This document shows, one piece after another, positions 1-8,328 of a stretch of DNA of 64,000 nt. The position numbers and the translations under genes were made by a program. Origin of the DNA: Nitrincola iocasae (GTDB lineage Bacteria; Pseudomonadota; Gammaproteobacteria; Pseudomonadales; Balneatricaceae); contig NZ_CP044222.1 in NCBI RefSeq assembly GCF_008727795.1, positions 3,906,001 to 3,970,000 of the forward strand, in the 5' to 3' direction. Under the pieces are notes generated by a model, which had not been told where the DNA came from, made no database searches, and saw nothing but the letters and a program-made list of their open reading frames with translations. Numbering within the stretch: position 1 is the stretch's first letter; every line of letters begins with the position of its first letter.

Positions 1-585
1 CTTGAGTACTTCATCCGCATCACGCTGACCCTCAGCGTTCAACGCAACAGCTGAGCTGGACAGGGACTGCCCACGAGTCGATGCATGCATAAAGCGCGGC
101 TCAACATATTCATGGTTCATCACCAGCAATCCATCCTCAGAACTGCCCTGGTATGGGTCCTGTCCCTCTATCGGGAAGAAATGCATACCATCATGATGAC
201 TGCCCATCTGGTGAGCCTGATCCCTACCGGAATTAGCCATCGGATCGAAGGCAGGCTGATGACCCGAGATAGGATGTCCCCAGGGGAGTATAACCTGATG
301 CGCATAGCCCTTGGGTAAGCTGACCCCATCGGTAGCCGAAACAGAAATCGCTTCAAAGCCGATCAATGGCGTGTGACGGCTGCTGCCCGCTGCGGCCAGG
401 CTGGAATAGCTACTGGTGGCGAAGAAACCCAGCATAGCGGTACCCATACTACCTTTCATCATGGCACGACGGGATAAGCGCTTTTCAAACACTTGCTGAA
501 ACGAAGGGTTATCCGACTGGTTGCTCAGCGGCTCATCACCCTCATGATTATCAATAACGACTTGCGGGGGTTGCTGGATTGTCAT
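1..585 (-). CDS. phoX: PhoX-family alkaline phosphatase, N-terminal part (runs off the left edge)
   Basis: This is the first 195 codons of a gene read right to left; the 3' end is outside the window. The start ATG at 583-585 has a GGAG ribosome site just upstream. Residues 38-45 carry a twin-arginine export signal (LSRRAMMKG) followed by a hydrophobic stretch, as expected for PhoX, a Ca/Fe-dependent phosphomonoesterase exported folded by the Tat system. After the signal come the segments FEAISVSATDGVSLPKGY and GLLVMNHEY, typical of the PhoX (formerly DUF839) family. The role is periplasmic release of phosphate from organic phosphoesters. The PhoB-box-like site at 657-674 fits phosphate-starvation control. 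The catalytic half is not visible, so activity cannot be judged. Confidence 0.9.
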   Translation of the reverse strand, partial: MTIQQPPQVVIDNHEGDEPLSNQSDNPSFQQVFEKRLSRRAMMKGSMGTAMLGFFATSSYSSLAAAGSSRHTPLIGFEAISVSATDGVSLPKGYAHQVILPWGHPISGHQPAFDPMANSGRDQAHQMGSHHDGMHFFPIEGQDPYQGSSEDGLLVMNHEYVEPRFMHASTRGQSLSSSAVALNAEGQRDADEVLK

Positions 586-656
586 GAATATTCTCCGTGA
601 TTTATTGACAGTACAACAAATCTAATGACCCAGTGTGTCAGGAGCTTAACCGTCCA

Positions 657-674
657 GTGAAGCATTTATGACAG
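657..674 (-). promoter_or_regulatory. PhoB box upstream of phoX
   Basis: Read on the minus strand this is CTGTCATAAATGCTTCAC. It matches the 18-base consensus CTGTCATAWAWCTGTCAY at about 15 positions; the first half is perfect. It points toward phoX, about 70 bases before its start codon. No good -10 element is obvious downstream. Confidence 0.65.
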
Positions 675-695
675 TTTGAATATATGCTACCAGCC

Positions 696-1361
696 TCAGT
701 TCAATTGCATTACCGGCCACCCCCGCGCTTTGGCAACTGCCGCCAGGCGCTCGTTCGGGTTAACGACAACGGGCGCATCAGCCTCATCCAGCAGCGGTAT
801 ATCATTATGTGAATCCGAGTAAAACGCTACCGGCCAGTCACTCAACTCCATCTGTTCAGCGTAGCGGCGACAATGGTGTACTTTTCCAGCCTGATAGCTC
901 ATAGGTAGCAGGGCTCGACCGGTAAAACAGTTATCCTTCAGTTCCGGATCTATGCCTATCACACCATCAAAACCCAGCGCTTGAGCCACAGGCTCCACCA
1001 GAAATATTTCACTGGCAGAAATCATCAGCAGATGATGCCCGGCGATACGCAACTGACTAATCAGACTCAGTCCATCCTCATACAAACGCCCCAGCAACTG
1101 CTCCCGGACGAAGGTTTCGGCTATTTTGGCAACCTCGACATAAGGTCGCGCTTTCAAGGGTTCCAGATTAAGCGTCAGGTAGGCCTCCATATCCAGATTG
1201 CCGGTGGCATAGGTGTCCATCAACACACGGTGTTTTGCCTGAAAGGTATCGATATCATCAATCCAGCCCAGGCGAGCCATTTCACCAGCCCAAAGCTCAG
1301 AGCTGTCACCGGCCAGCAGTGTGTGATCAAGATCAAAAACAACCAGATGGGGTACTTTCAT
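696..1361 (-). CDS. HAD-IB family phosphatase (SerB-like) at the end of the AEP operon
   Basis: A 221-residue HAD hydrolase. Motif I is FDLDHTLLAGDSS near residues 9-21 (both catalytic aspartates present), motif II is the serine in MISAS, and motif IV is YSDSHNDIPLLDEAD near the C-terminus. This is the HAD-IB subgroup that includes phosphoserine phosphatase-like enzymes and PhoC-type phosphatases acting on small phosphorylated metabolites. It starts 9 bases after the EamA transporter gene, so it is the last gene of the phnSTUVWX run. A link to AEP metabolism is inferred from position only; the substrate cannot be read from the sequence. Confidence 0.8.
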   Translation of the reverse strand: MKVPHLVVFDLDHTLLAGDSSELWAGEMARLGWIDDIDTFQAKHRVLMDTYATGNLDMEAYLTLNLEPLKARPYVEVAKIAETFVREQLLGRLYEDGLSLISQLRIAGHHLLMISASEIFLVEPVAQALGFDGVIGIDPELKDNCFTGRALLPMSYQAGKVHHCRRYAEQMELSDWPVAFYSDSHNDIPLLDEADAPVVVNPNERLAAVAKARGWPVMQLN

Positions 1362-1370
1362 CAGTATTTC

Positions 1371-2267
1371 TCAATTCAGTGCAACCAGAACCAGTCCGGT
1401 CATCATTAGTGCCAGGGAGAACCAGCGAAAACCTGACAGGGTTTCTTTCAGCCAGAACACGCCGAGCAAGGCTCCCAGCGGAATAGATGCCTGCCGCAGC
1501 GCGACCAGATAACTGACATCTTCGGTATAGGCCATAGCAATCAGCACCAGTCCATAAGTACTAAGTACCATCAGACCGGCAAGCACCCAGATCCTGGCGG
1601 GTCCTTGCAATAATAGCCGAGCAGCCGCTCGTTCACTCGGCATCAACGCTACCACCGGGAACATCCACAACACCGCCATCCAAGCCTGTAATACCATGTA
1701 CTGCAACCCGGCCAGCGTGGCACTCAAGCCATCTGCACGCATCAGATCGATGGCGGATTTATCGATCAGTGAGTAACCCACCGTACCGGCTGCCGCCATC
1801 AGCATAAATCCTAGTGCAGGTGTCAGGTAGAGTGACCAGCTGAAAGCACTGGGGCGTACCAAAGGCAACATAAAACCCGCCAGGGCGATCAGTAGCATCC
1901 CGCCGATATCTCGCAAACTCAGTGCCAGGTGTTGCCAGATTATAAAGCTGACACAGGGCACCAACAGAACAGGCAGAGCCCGCGCCAGTGGATAAAGCAC
2001 ACTGATCTCACCACGTGCATAAGCCCAGGCTAATCCGGCCATATACACCCCTTGAAAGCCACCGGAGAACAACAGTAACCACCAAAAGTCAGTGCCCAGC
2101 CCGACCCAGTCACGACCCACCAGCAGTAACGGGGCAAACAGTAGCGCGCCTCCAAGCATCGCCAGCGAGAAAAAAGCCAACGAGGGCACCTGTTTTTTAC
2201 CCAGCAAATTCCAGCCTGCATGCATACACGCAGAGATCAACACCAATACCAGTGCCAGGTTACTCAA
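1371..2267 (-). CDS. EamA/DMT-superfamily membrane transporter in the AEP operon
   Basis: A 298-residue, highly hydrophobic protein with about ten predicted membrane helices arranged as two EamA repeats, the usual layout of drug/metabolite transporters. The start ATG overlaps the phnX stop region (ATGA, bases 2264-2267), so it is translationally coupled to phosphonate degradation. Members of this superfamily move amino acids, metabolites or drugs in or out across the inner membrane. In this context it might export a pathway by-product (alanine, acetaldehyde-derived compounds) or import a related organophosphorus compound; neither is shown. It is not a usual component of phnSTUVWX operons. Confidence 0.8.
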   Translation of the reverse strand: MSNLALVLVLISACMHAGWNLLGKKQVPSLAFFSLAMLGGALLFAPLLLVGRDWVGLGTDFWWLLLFSGGFQGVYMAGLAWAYARGEISVLYPLARALPVLLVPCVSFIIWQHLALSLRDIGGMLLIALAGFMLPLVRPSAFSWSLYLTPALGFMLMAAAGTVGYSLIDKSAIDLMRADGLSATLAGLQYMVLQAWMAVLWMFPVVALMPSERAAARLLLQGPARIWVLAGLMVLSTYGLVLIAMAYTEDVSYLVALRQASIPLGALLGVFWLKETLSGFRWFSLALMMTGLVLVALN

Positions 2268-3091
2268 GGCTGTTCAGCGCCCGCCAGACGAAAGCCTATC
2301 TCCTCCAACACTTCAGGAAGCTCGGCAATTGAGTCAATAATATAGTGCGCTCCTGAACGAGCCAGTGCCTCGTGGGCAGCCAGACGCAACTGTTGTTGCT
2401 GAGTGTCTGACAGCGCCAGCCAATCCGTTTGTGACAGGCCGGTCTGATTACCCGAAACCGCAACGGCAACCGTCCACATGCCTGCATTGAGGCCCTCTTC
2501 GATTCCCACAGCGGTATCATCTACCTTGACGCAGGCCTGTACACAACTGACCGACAGATCCCGAGCGTTTTGTAGCGCCATCCAGGGGTAAGGGCGCCCT
2601 GCCGGTACATCAGTCGCACATACCACCGATAGCGGTTTAAAGCCCTGCTCGGCTAATACTGGCAGCAACTCGGCAATCATTTCGCGGCTGTAACCGGTAT
2701 TCACCCCGATATCTATCCCCTGTTCATCACAATAGCCAAGCAGCTCATCCATACCCGCTATCAGTTGATTGTTTTGCGCGATGCTGGCCTGTTGGTAACC
2801 CACAAACGCAGTATAAAGGCGGTCGACTTCGGCCGAGTCTGCTGGCTGATGCTTAACAGCCAGCCAGGCTTCAGCGATACGGGGCATGGCCAATAGAGCC
2901 TCAATATGTTCACGCTTTTCTTTGCCCATGGGCGCACGCGCTTCAGCCTGGGTAATCGCCAACCCTTCCGCGGCAAACAGGCTCTGAAAAGCCTGGATCG
3001 GTGCCAGAGATCCAAAATCCACACAGGTGCCAGCCAGATCCATGATCACTGCTTGAACCTGCCCGCAATAACGACGCTGATAACTAAACAT
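2264..3091 (-). CDS. phnX: Phosphonoacetaldehyde hydrolase (phosphonatase)
   Basis: A 275-residue HAD-superfamily enzyme that cleaves the C-P bond of phosphonoacetaldehyde to acetaldehyde and phosphate, the second step of AEP breakdown. The nucleophile is the first aspartate of MDLAGTCVDFGS (about D18). The Schiff-base lysine that sets PhnX apart from other HADs falls in PMGKEKREHI (about K59). The motif is slightly divergent: family members usually read DWAGTTVDFG, here it is DLAGTCVDFG. The gene lies 9 bases after phnW and overlaps the EamA gene by 4 bases, which supports the assignment. Confidence 0.92.
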   Translation of the reverse strand: MFSYQRRYCGQVQAVIMDLAGTCVDFGSLAPIQAFQSLFAAEGLAITQAEARAPMGKEKREHIEALLAMPRIAEAWLAVKHQPADSAEVDRLYTAFVGYQQASIAQNNQLIAGMDELLGYCDEQGIDIGVNTGYSREMIAELLPVLAEQGFKPLSVVCATDVPAGRPYPWMALQNARDLSVSCVQACVKVDDTAVGIEEGLNAGMWTVAVAVSGNQTGLSQTDWLALSDTQQQQLRLAAHEALARSGAHYIIDSIAELPEVLEEIGFRLAGAEQP

Positions 3092-3100
3092 GCTTTCTCC

Positions 3101-4231
3101 TTACAGGGACATAGTCTGAGGGGGTTGGATCGCAGTCAGCCCGAGGGCAGTACAGCTGTCCGCCACAGCCTCCAGAACAGCATTGATCTGCGAATCAAAA
3201 AGCTGGCCGATACAGCCCAGCCGGAAGCTCTCGACTTGGGTCAATTTACCCGGATAAATCAGAAAACCACGGCTCTTCATCTGTTGATAAAACGGCATAA
3301 AGCTAAAGGCCGGATCATCCGGAGACAGGAAAGTAATAATAATGGGTGATAGCCAGGCATCTTCAAGCAGAGTCTGAAATCCCAGTGCACGCATGCCGGC
3401 TACCAGCCGATCACGATTGCGGCTATAACGCGCCAGTCGTGCTGACTGTCCACCCTCTAACTGATACTCCTGCAGCGCCTGATGAAAGGCAGCCACCACA
3501 TGCGTAGGTGGGGTAAAACGCCACTGACCGGTTTTTTGCATATAGCGCCATTGGTCATAGAGATCCAGTGACAAGGAGGGTGACTGCCCTTCACACGAAA
3601 CCAGTGCTGTTTCGCGGATCAGCGCGAAGCCAAACCCGGGTACCCCTTCTAAACACTTATTGGCTGACGAAACCAGTGCGGTAAAGGGTAGTTCGTTGGC
3701 ATCCACCGGCAAGGCGCCAAACGCACTCATGGAGTCAATAATCAGCTCTCGCCCTTGTGCGGCTACCACCTTGGCGATAGCGTCCACTGGATTGAGAATA
3801 CCCGAACTGGTTTCACAGTGAATCACCACCACATGGGTGATCAGTGGGTCCTGGCGCAGCAGTTCGTCAACCTCCTGGGCCAATGGCGGCTGGTAATCTC
3901 CCTTATCCAGCGTCACACAGGTCTTTCCCATGCGTTGCAGTATGGCGGCGGCTCGCTGACCATAAGCACCATTCATCAGCACCAGCGTCTTGCTGTCCTT
4001 AGCCAACAGCGTGGCGAAAACTGCTTCGACTAGATAGGTACCACTCCCCTGCAGTGGGACACAGACATGGGTTTGCTGAGCATTGGCCAGTGTCAGCAAG
4101 TCTTGGCAAATAGCTGCGGTGATTTGATTGAAATCACCATCCCAGGAGCCCCAGTCACGCAGCATGGCTTGTTTTACACTCAAACTGGTCGTCAGTGGAC
4201 CGGGCGTCAGTAGATAGGGTTCGTTGTGCAT
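3101..4231 (-). CDS. phnW: 2-aminoethylphosphonate:pyruvate aminotransferase
   Basis: A 376-residue class V (fold type I) PLP enzyme that converts AEP plus pyruvate to phosphonoacetaldehyde plus alanine. Visible family marks are the N-terminal LLTPGPLTTS, the GSGTYLVEAV cofactor-phosphate region, HCETSSGILNP, the aspartate in IIDSMSAFGA and the PLP lysine in SSANKCLEGVPGFGF (about K193). Length and motifs fit PhnW. It lies between the fused AEP permease gene and phnX, so one transcript encodes uptake and both catabolic steps. Confidence 0.95.
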   Translation of the reverse strand: MHNEPYLLTPGPLTTSLSVKQAMLRDWGSWDGDFNQITAAICQDLLTLANAQQTHVCVPLQGSGTYLVEAVFATLLAKDSKTLVLMNGAYGQRAAAILQRMGKTCVTLDKGDYQPPLAQEVDELLRQDPLITHVVVIHCETSSGILNPVDAIAKVVAAQGRELIIDSMSAFGALPVDANELPFTALVSSANKCLEGVPGFGFALIRETALVSCEGQSPSLSLDLYDQWRYMQKTGQWRFTPPTHVVAAFHQALQEYQLEGGQSARLARYSRNRDRLVAGMRALGFQTLLEDAWLSPIIITFLSPDDPAFSFMPFYQQMKSRGFLIYPGKLTQVESFRLGCIGQLFDSQINAVLEAVADSCTALGLTAIQPPQTMSL

Positions 4232-4280
4232 GATCGGCGTCTAATCCTTCATAGTTCTATGTAGAGTGATCACAGAGTGC

Positions 4281-5984
4281 TCAGCGCTGTCGCCAGACCT
4301 GAGCTTTCTTCAGTAACAGATGGGTCACCAGCGCATGCAGAACTTTCACCCCCATAGAGGTCAGCAGTATCAATACGGCCATCGCCGCCGCGCTGGCAAA
4401 GTAACCGGCCTCATCCAGGTGCAATACCGAAACGGCCGCCAGGCGTGTATCGGGGCCATAGAGAAACACCACCGCCGATACCGTGGTCATGGCATTCACA
4501 AACAAATACACTGAAATATCCAATACGGCAGGCAGAGATACCGGCAGAGTCACACGGATATAAGTACGCCAGAAAGGCACCTTGAGTGATGCCCCAACCG
4601 ATTCGAACTCCGGATCAAGTTGTTTTAGCGCCGTCATCGAGGTCAGATGGCACACAGTATAAAAATGGATCAGGGTGTTAAGAATCAGAATCGCCAGGGT
4701 GCCATAGAGCAGATTCAGCGGATTATCTGGATGGTTAAAAAAGAAGATGTACGCCAGCCCCAACACCATTCCAGGCACCGCCATAGGCAATATGGCAAAC
4801 AGATGCACCGTCTGTCTCAGCAGCGCAAACTCCTTGCTTTTCTCCACTAGCCAGGCGTTGGTAAAAATCACCAGCGTACCAATTACAGCCACTCCTCCAG
4901 CCATTTTCAGCGAGTTAAACCAGGACTCCCAGCCACTCCCCCCCAGACCGTCAAAACTGTAGTGAGTGAGGGTGAAACTCAAGTTATAGGGCCAAAATTG
5001 AATCAGCGAAGCATACACAGCGGTGCCAATAATCAGCAAAATCACCGCAGCAACAGTATAGCAAAGTACGGCAAACAGCCCATCGCGCATTGGTGAGGGT
5101 TCGGGTTGATAGGGTACGGCTCTGGATGACAGCTGTGAGGTTTGTTTGCGTTGCACCCAGCGATCAGCGATAAAGGTAAACACCGCAGGTAACAGCAGAA
5201 TGACGCTGACAACCGCCCCCATCTGGAAGTTCTGCTGGCCGACAACCTGCTTATAAATGTCCGTTGCCAATAAGCTAAACTGGCCCCCGATAACCTTGGG
5301 CACACCAAAATCGGTAATAGCCAGGGTGAACACCACAAACGCACAGGACATTAACCCGTAACGAACACCCGGCAGCGTCACCGTCATAAAGGTTCGAAAC
5401 GTCGAGGTCTTCATCGCCTTGGCCGCTTCATACAAACGCGCATCACTGTTGGACAGGGCCGTGATCAGGATCATCAATGCATGTGGAAAAATCCAGAAAC
5501 ACATACCGATCACAATACCAACAGGACCGTAGATGCTGGTATCGCCCAGCAGCGATTTCATATACCCCTGGGTGCCAAAGATGTACACCAGACTAATGGC
5601 TGGCAGCAGTGACGGTGCCAATATTGGTAGTAACGTCAGTGTACGAAACAGCTTTTTCCCCGGCATACAGGTTCGGGTAATGCCATAAGCACACAAAAAT
5701 GCTAACACTACCACCAGCAGCGTCGTCATCAAGGCAATAGAAAATGAATTCAGTATCGAGTTAACTAACGCCGGTGTAGAAAAATAATAGCGATAATTCA
5801 TCAGACCGATAAATTCACCGCTGCTATTCTGTAAACTTTTCAACAGCATAGTATAAAGCGGTAACGCCAGGCCAATCAGCATCAACGCTAGAGCTGCCAG
5901 TAAAAACAATAGTTTAAGCAGTGTTTCCGAGTTGATTTTATAGCGCCAGTCAGCAAGGCGAGCCATAGGAAAATCAATGCTCAT
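4281..5984 (-). CDS. phnV: AEP ABC transporter, fused double permease (PhnU-PhnV type)
   Basis: A 567-residue permease with two tandem binding-protein-dependent transport domains, about 12 membrane helices in all. Each half has its own EAA-like coupling loop: EAAKAMKTSTFRTFMTVTLP in the first half and ESVGASLKVPFWRTYIRVTLP in the second. Such fusions are normal in the iron/thiamine/AEP transporter group. I chose the ATG at 5984, which sits just past the phnT stop; an upstream in-frame extension to 6059 would overlap phnT. It forms the membrane channel for the PhnS binding protein and PhnT ATPase. The split symbols phnU and phnV would cover one half each. Confidence 0.88.
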   Translation of the reverse strand: MSIDFPMARLADWRYKINSETLLKLLFLLAALALMLIGLALPLYTMLLKSLQNSSGEFIGLMNYRYYFSTPALVNSILNSFSIALMTTLLVVVLAFLCAYGITRTCMPGKKLFRTLTLLPILAPSLLPAISLVYIFGTQGYMKSLLGDTSIYGPVGIVIGMCFWIFPHALMILITALSNSDARLYEAAKAMKTSTFRTFMTVTLPGVRYGLMSCAFVVFTLAITDFGVPKVIGGQFSLLATDIYKQVVGQQNFQMGAVVSVILLLPAVFTFIADRWVQRKQTSQLSSRAVPYQPEPSPMRDGLFAVLCYTVAAVILLIIGTAVYASLIQFWPYNLSFTLTHYSFDGLGGSGWESWFNSLKMAGGVAVIGTLVIFTNAWLVEKSKEFALLRQTVHLFAILPMAVPGMVLGLAYIFFFNHPDNPLNLLYGTLAILILNTLIHFYTVCHLTSMTALKQLDPEFESVGASLKVPFWRTYIRVTLPVSLPAVLDISVYLFVNAMTTVSAVVFLYGPDTRLAAVSVLHLDEAGYFASAAAMAVLILLTSMGVKVLHALVTHLLLKKAQVWRQR

Positions 5985-5985
5985 A

Positions 5986-7134
5986 TCAATGTACCTGTTG
6001 CTCAAAAATACGGCAGTAGCACTGAGGTAACTGCAAAAACACGTCACGGCCAACGGCAATATTCATGCGCTCGGCATCGGTATGCTGTAAATCCACCACC
6101 ACCTGCTGCTCCTGCATTAACAGGTCACAGGTGACACGCATAAATGAGCCTAAATATTCTACATGCACTACCCGCGCTTCCAGTGATCCACTTGCATCGT
6201 CCTGCTCTGTCAGTACAACTTCCTCGGGTCGAATACCCAGGCAGGCTGAATCGCCATTATTAATTTCATGCGGAAGACAGGGTAGATGCTGAATACCCAG
6301 CAGCACACCCGAAGCCGAGGCCACTTCAACCGGCAGCAGATTCATGCTGCCGACAAACCCGGCGACAAAGGCATTAACCGGATGACGATAAATCTCTTTA
6401 GGGGTGCCAATTTGTTCAATAACACCATGGTTCATAACCACAATACGATCGGCCATCGTCAGCGCTTCTTCCTGATCATGGGTGACCATAACGGTTGTTA
6501 CACCCAGCGCCTGCTGCAATGACTTGATCTGTTGACGCAGGTGCAAACGCACCCGTGCATCCAATGCTGACAGCGGCTCGTCCAGCAGCAATAACCCAGG
6601 CTCAGTCGCCAACGCGCGCGCCAGCGCTACACGCTGCTGTTGCCCTCCGGATAACTGCGCCGGATATTTGGCATCCGAGCCCTCCAGACCAATCAGTGTC
6701 AGTAGCTCCTGCACCCGCTCGCGGATGCGTGTTTTACAGTAACCCTGACTTTTCAGACCGTAGGCAATATTGTCAGCAATAGTTAGATTGGGGAACAGGG
6801 CGTAGGACTGGAACACTATGCCAAAATCACGCTTTTGTGGCGGTAGTGTGGAAATCTCTTTATCCATTTGAAAAATTCGCCCACTGCTTTGCATCTCCAG
6901 TCCGGCGATAGCACGCAACAAGGTGGTCTTACCGCACCCGGATGGACCCAGAAAGCAAACAAACTCACCCTCAAAGATCTCCAGGTCTATGGTCTTAAGT
7001 GCGGTGAACTCACCAAACTGTTTGGTTAGGGCCTCAATTTTCAGACACACTTGTGGTGAGCTATGATGGCTGCCAGCCAAGGTGGAAGTTTGCGGCACAA
7101 ACGCCGTTATGGATGATTTCTGCAATGCATGCAT
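5986..7134 (-). CDS. phnT: AEP ABC transporter ATP-binding protein
   Basis: A 382-residue ABC ATPase with Walker A GPSGCGKTT, Q-loop, signature LSGGQQQRVALARAL, Walker B LLLLDEPLSALD and switch histidine VTHDQEEAL. A C-terminal TOBE-like region of about 100 residues follows. This layout is shared by FbpC, PotA and PhnT; the AEP assignment rests on its place between phnS and the fused permease in a phnWX operon. The ribosome site TTGGAG lies 8 bases before the ATG. An intrinsic terminator-like hairpin separates it from phnS, which probably keeps its level below that of the binding protein. Confidence 0.9.
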   Translation of the reverse strand: MHALQKSSITAFVPQTSTLAGSHHSSPQVCLKIEALTKQFGEFTALKTIDLEIFEGEFVCFLGPSGCGKTTLLRAIAGLEMQSSGRIFQMDKEISTLPPQKRDFGIVFQSYALFPNLTIADNIAYGLKSQGYCKTRIRERVQELLTLIGLEGSDAKYPAQLSGGQQQRVALARALATEPGLLLLDEPLSALDARVRLHLRQQIKSLQQALGVTTVMVTHDQEEALTMADRIVVMNHGVIEQIGTPKEIYRHPVNAFVAGFVGSMNLLPVEVASASGVLLGIQHLPCLPHEINNGDSACLGIRPEEVVLTEQDDASGSLEARVVHVEYLGSFMRVTCDLLMQEQQVVVDLQHTDAERMNIAVGRDVFLQLPQCYCRIFEQQVH

Positions 7135-7149
7135 AGGGATAACTCCAAT

Positions 7150-7184
7150 TAAAAAGCAGGTGGAGCATCCATGCTCTCACCTGC
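7150..7184 (-). terminator. Attenuating terminator between phnS and phnT
   Basis: On the minus strand a GC-rich stem (GCAGGTGAGAGCAT pairing with ATGCTCCACCTGC, one bulged A, GG loop) is followed directly by TTTTTAATT. It lies inside the 71-base phnS-phnT gap, so partial read-through would give more binding protein than ATPase and permease. Confidence 0.75.
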
Positions 7185-7205
7185 CGTGTTCAGTCCTACT
7201 GATAC

Positions 7206-8240
7206 TTAACGCGCTTCACTCTTACCATCGTAACGACGCTGCCATTCCTGCAGAATGCGGTCACGGTTCACGGCCGAGAAGCTGAAATCATTATTGATCA
7301 TGCGATCAACAATATCAGCGGGATAGTTTTCAATTGGCTGAGCAACACCCGGCATGGCCACGACAGCATAACCTTCGTTATACAACTCATTGGCATCACG
7401 GCTGATCGCCCAGTCCATCAGTGTCTTTGCTGCTTCCAGATTCTGAGTACCCTTAACAATAGCAGCAGCTTCCATATCCCAGCCTAAGCCCTCAGACGGA
7501 AACACCACTTCAACTGGCGCACCCTGAGATTTCAGACGTGCCGCACGGAACGCAAAGGACACACCGACAACCGCTTCACCGGAACCTGCCAGGTTACAAG
7601 GTGCTGAACCTGAGTGGGTGTAGCGACTGATATTGTTGTGCAGACCATCCATAAATTCCCAGGCTTTCTCTTCACCCCAGAGCTGGATCCAACTGGAGAC
7701 ATCCAGATAACCGGTTCCAGAAGAGTTAGGGTTTGGCATTACCACATGGCCCTGATATTCCGGACGGGTCAGATCTTCCCAACTAGTTGGCATAGGTACA
7801 CCGAGCTTTTCGCCTTCAACCGTGTTGTAGCAAACAGCCGCCACCCAGGCATCCATCCCTACCCAAGCGGGTGGATTATTAACATCAACGAATTTTGGAT
7901 CCAGATTTTCAACACCGGCTGGCGCGTATGGCTCCAGCATTTCTTCTTTATCCAGCATCAGCAGACTGGTTGCCGCCAAGCCCCAAATCACATCCGCACG
8001 GGGATTTTCTTTTTCGGCCAACAGGCGAGCGGTCATAACCCCTGTAGAGTCTCTCACCCAACGAATACTGATATCAGGATGCGCCTGATTAAAGCGTTCG
8101 GCATACTTCTGCAAATCATCTGACTCAACAGCGGTATAAACAGTCAACTCTGTTGCTGAAACAGCCTGCACAGCCATGACAGAGCCAAGGGCCAGCGCAA
8201 CAGCTGTCTTTTTCAGGGAATGAAACGGTGCGTTTTTCAT
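7206..8240 (-). CDS. phnS: Periplasmic AEP-binding protein of the ABC transporter
   Basis: A 344-residue type 2 extracellular binding protein of the iron(III)/AEP family. It begins with a clear Sec signal peptide (KKTAVALALGSVMAVQAVSA, cleavage near residue 29) and the mature start ELTVYTAVESDDLQKYAERF is typical of this family. The segment VVMPNPNSSGTGYLDVSSW also fits the AEP-binding subgroup. It is the first gene of the operon phnS-T-UV-W-X-eamA-HAD. Its promoter carries a PhoB box (8290-8307), a candidate -10 TAGTAT (8274-8279) and a PhnF/PhnR-like operator (8261-8272). Family relatives bind iron, but the gene neighbourhood strongly favours AEP. Confidence 0.9.
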   Translation of the reverse strand: MKNAPFHSLKKTAVALALGSVMAVQAVSATELTVYTAVESDDLQKYAERFNQAHPDISIRWVRDSTGVMTARLLAEKENPRADVIWGLAATSLLMLDKEEMLEPYAPAGVENLDPKFVDVNNPPAWVGMDAWVAAVCYNTVEGEKLGVPMPTSWEDLTRPEYQGHVVMPNPNSSGTGYLDVSSWIQLWGEEKAWEFMDGLHNNISRYTHSGSAPCNLAGSGEAVVGVSFAFRAARLKSQGAPVEVVFPSEGLGWDMEAAAIVKGTQNLEAAKTLMDWAISRDANELYNEGYAVVAMPGVAQPIENYPADIVDRMINNDFSFSAVNRDRILQEWQRRYDGKSEAR

Positions 8241-8260
8241 GATGTCTCCTGAGTATTATT

Positions 8261-8272
8261 TGGTATAGACCA
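8261..8272 (-). promoter_or_regulatory. GntR/HutC-type operator (candidate PhnR site) in the phnS promoter
   Basis: The sequence TGGTATAGACCA contains the GTxTAxAC core recognised by HutC-subfamily GntR repressors, and as I recall it agrees with the site described for mycobacterial PhnF. It sits just downstream of the putative -10 TAGTAT and would cover the transcription start. A PhnR-like regulator is encoded 2 kb away (10222-10947), so local repression relieved by a phosphonate ligand is a reasonable inference. Confidence 0.65.
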
Positions 8273-8289
8273 GATACTAAGGATAGAGT

Positions 8290-8307
8290 GTTTCAGAATA
8301 ATGACAG
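8290..8307 (-). promoter_or_regulatory. PhoB box of the AEP operon
   Basis: On the minus strand this reads CTGTCATTATTCTGAAAC, about 14 of 18 matches to the PhoB box with a perfect first half. The candidate -10 TAGTAT begins 10 bases downstream, the spacing expected where PhoB replaces a -35 element. Confidence 0.7.
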
Positions 8308-8328
8308 TTTATTGAAATTTTCAGTTCA

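Noticed and set aside
981..1486. Plus-strand reading frames opposite the HAD phosphatase
   Set aside because: They are shadows of the HAD-IB gene, whose motifs are clear.
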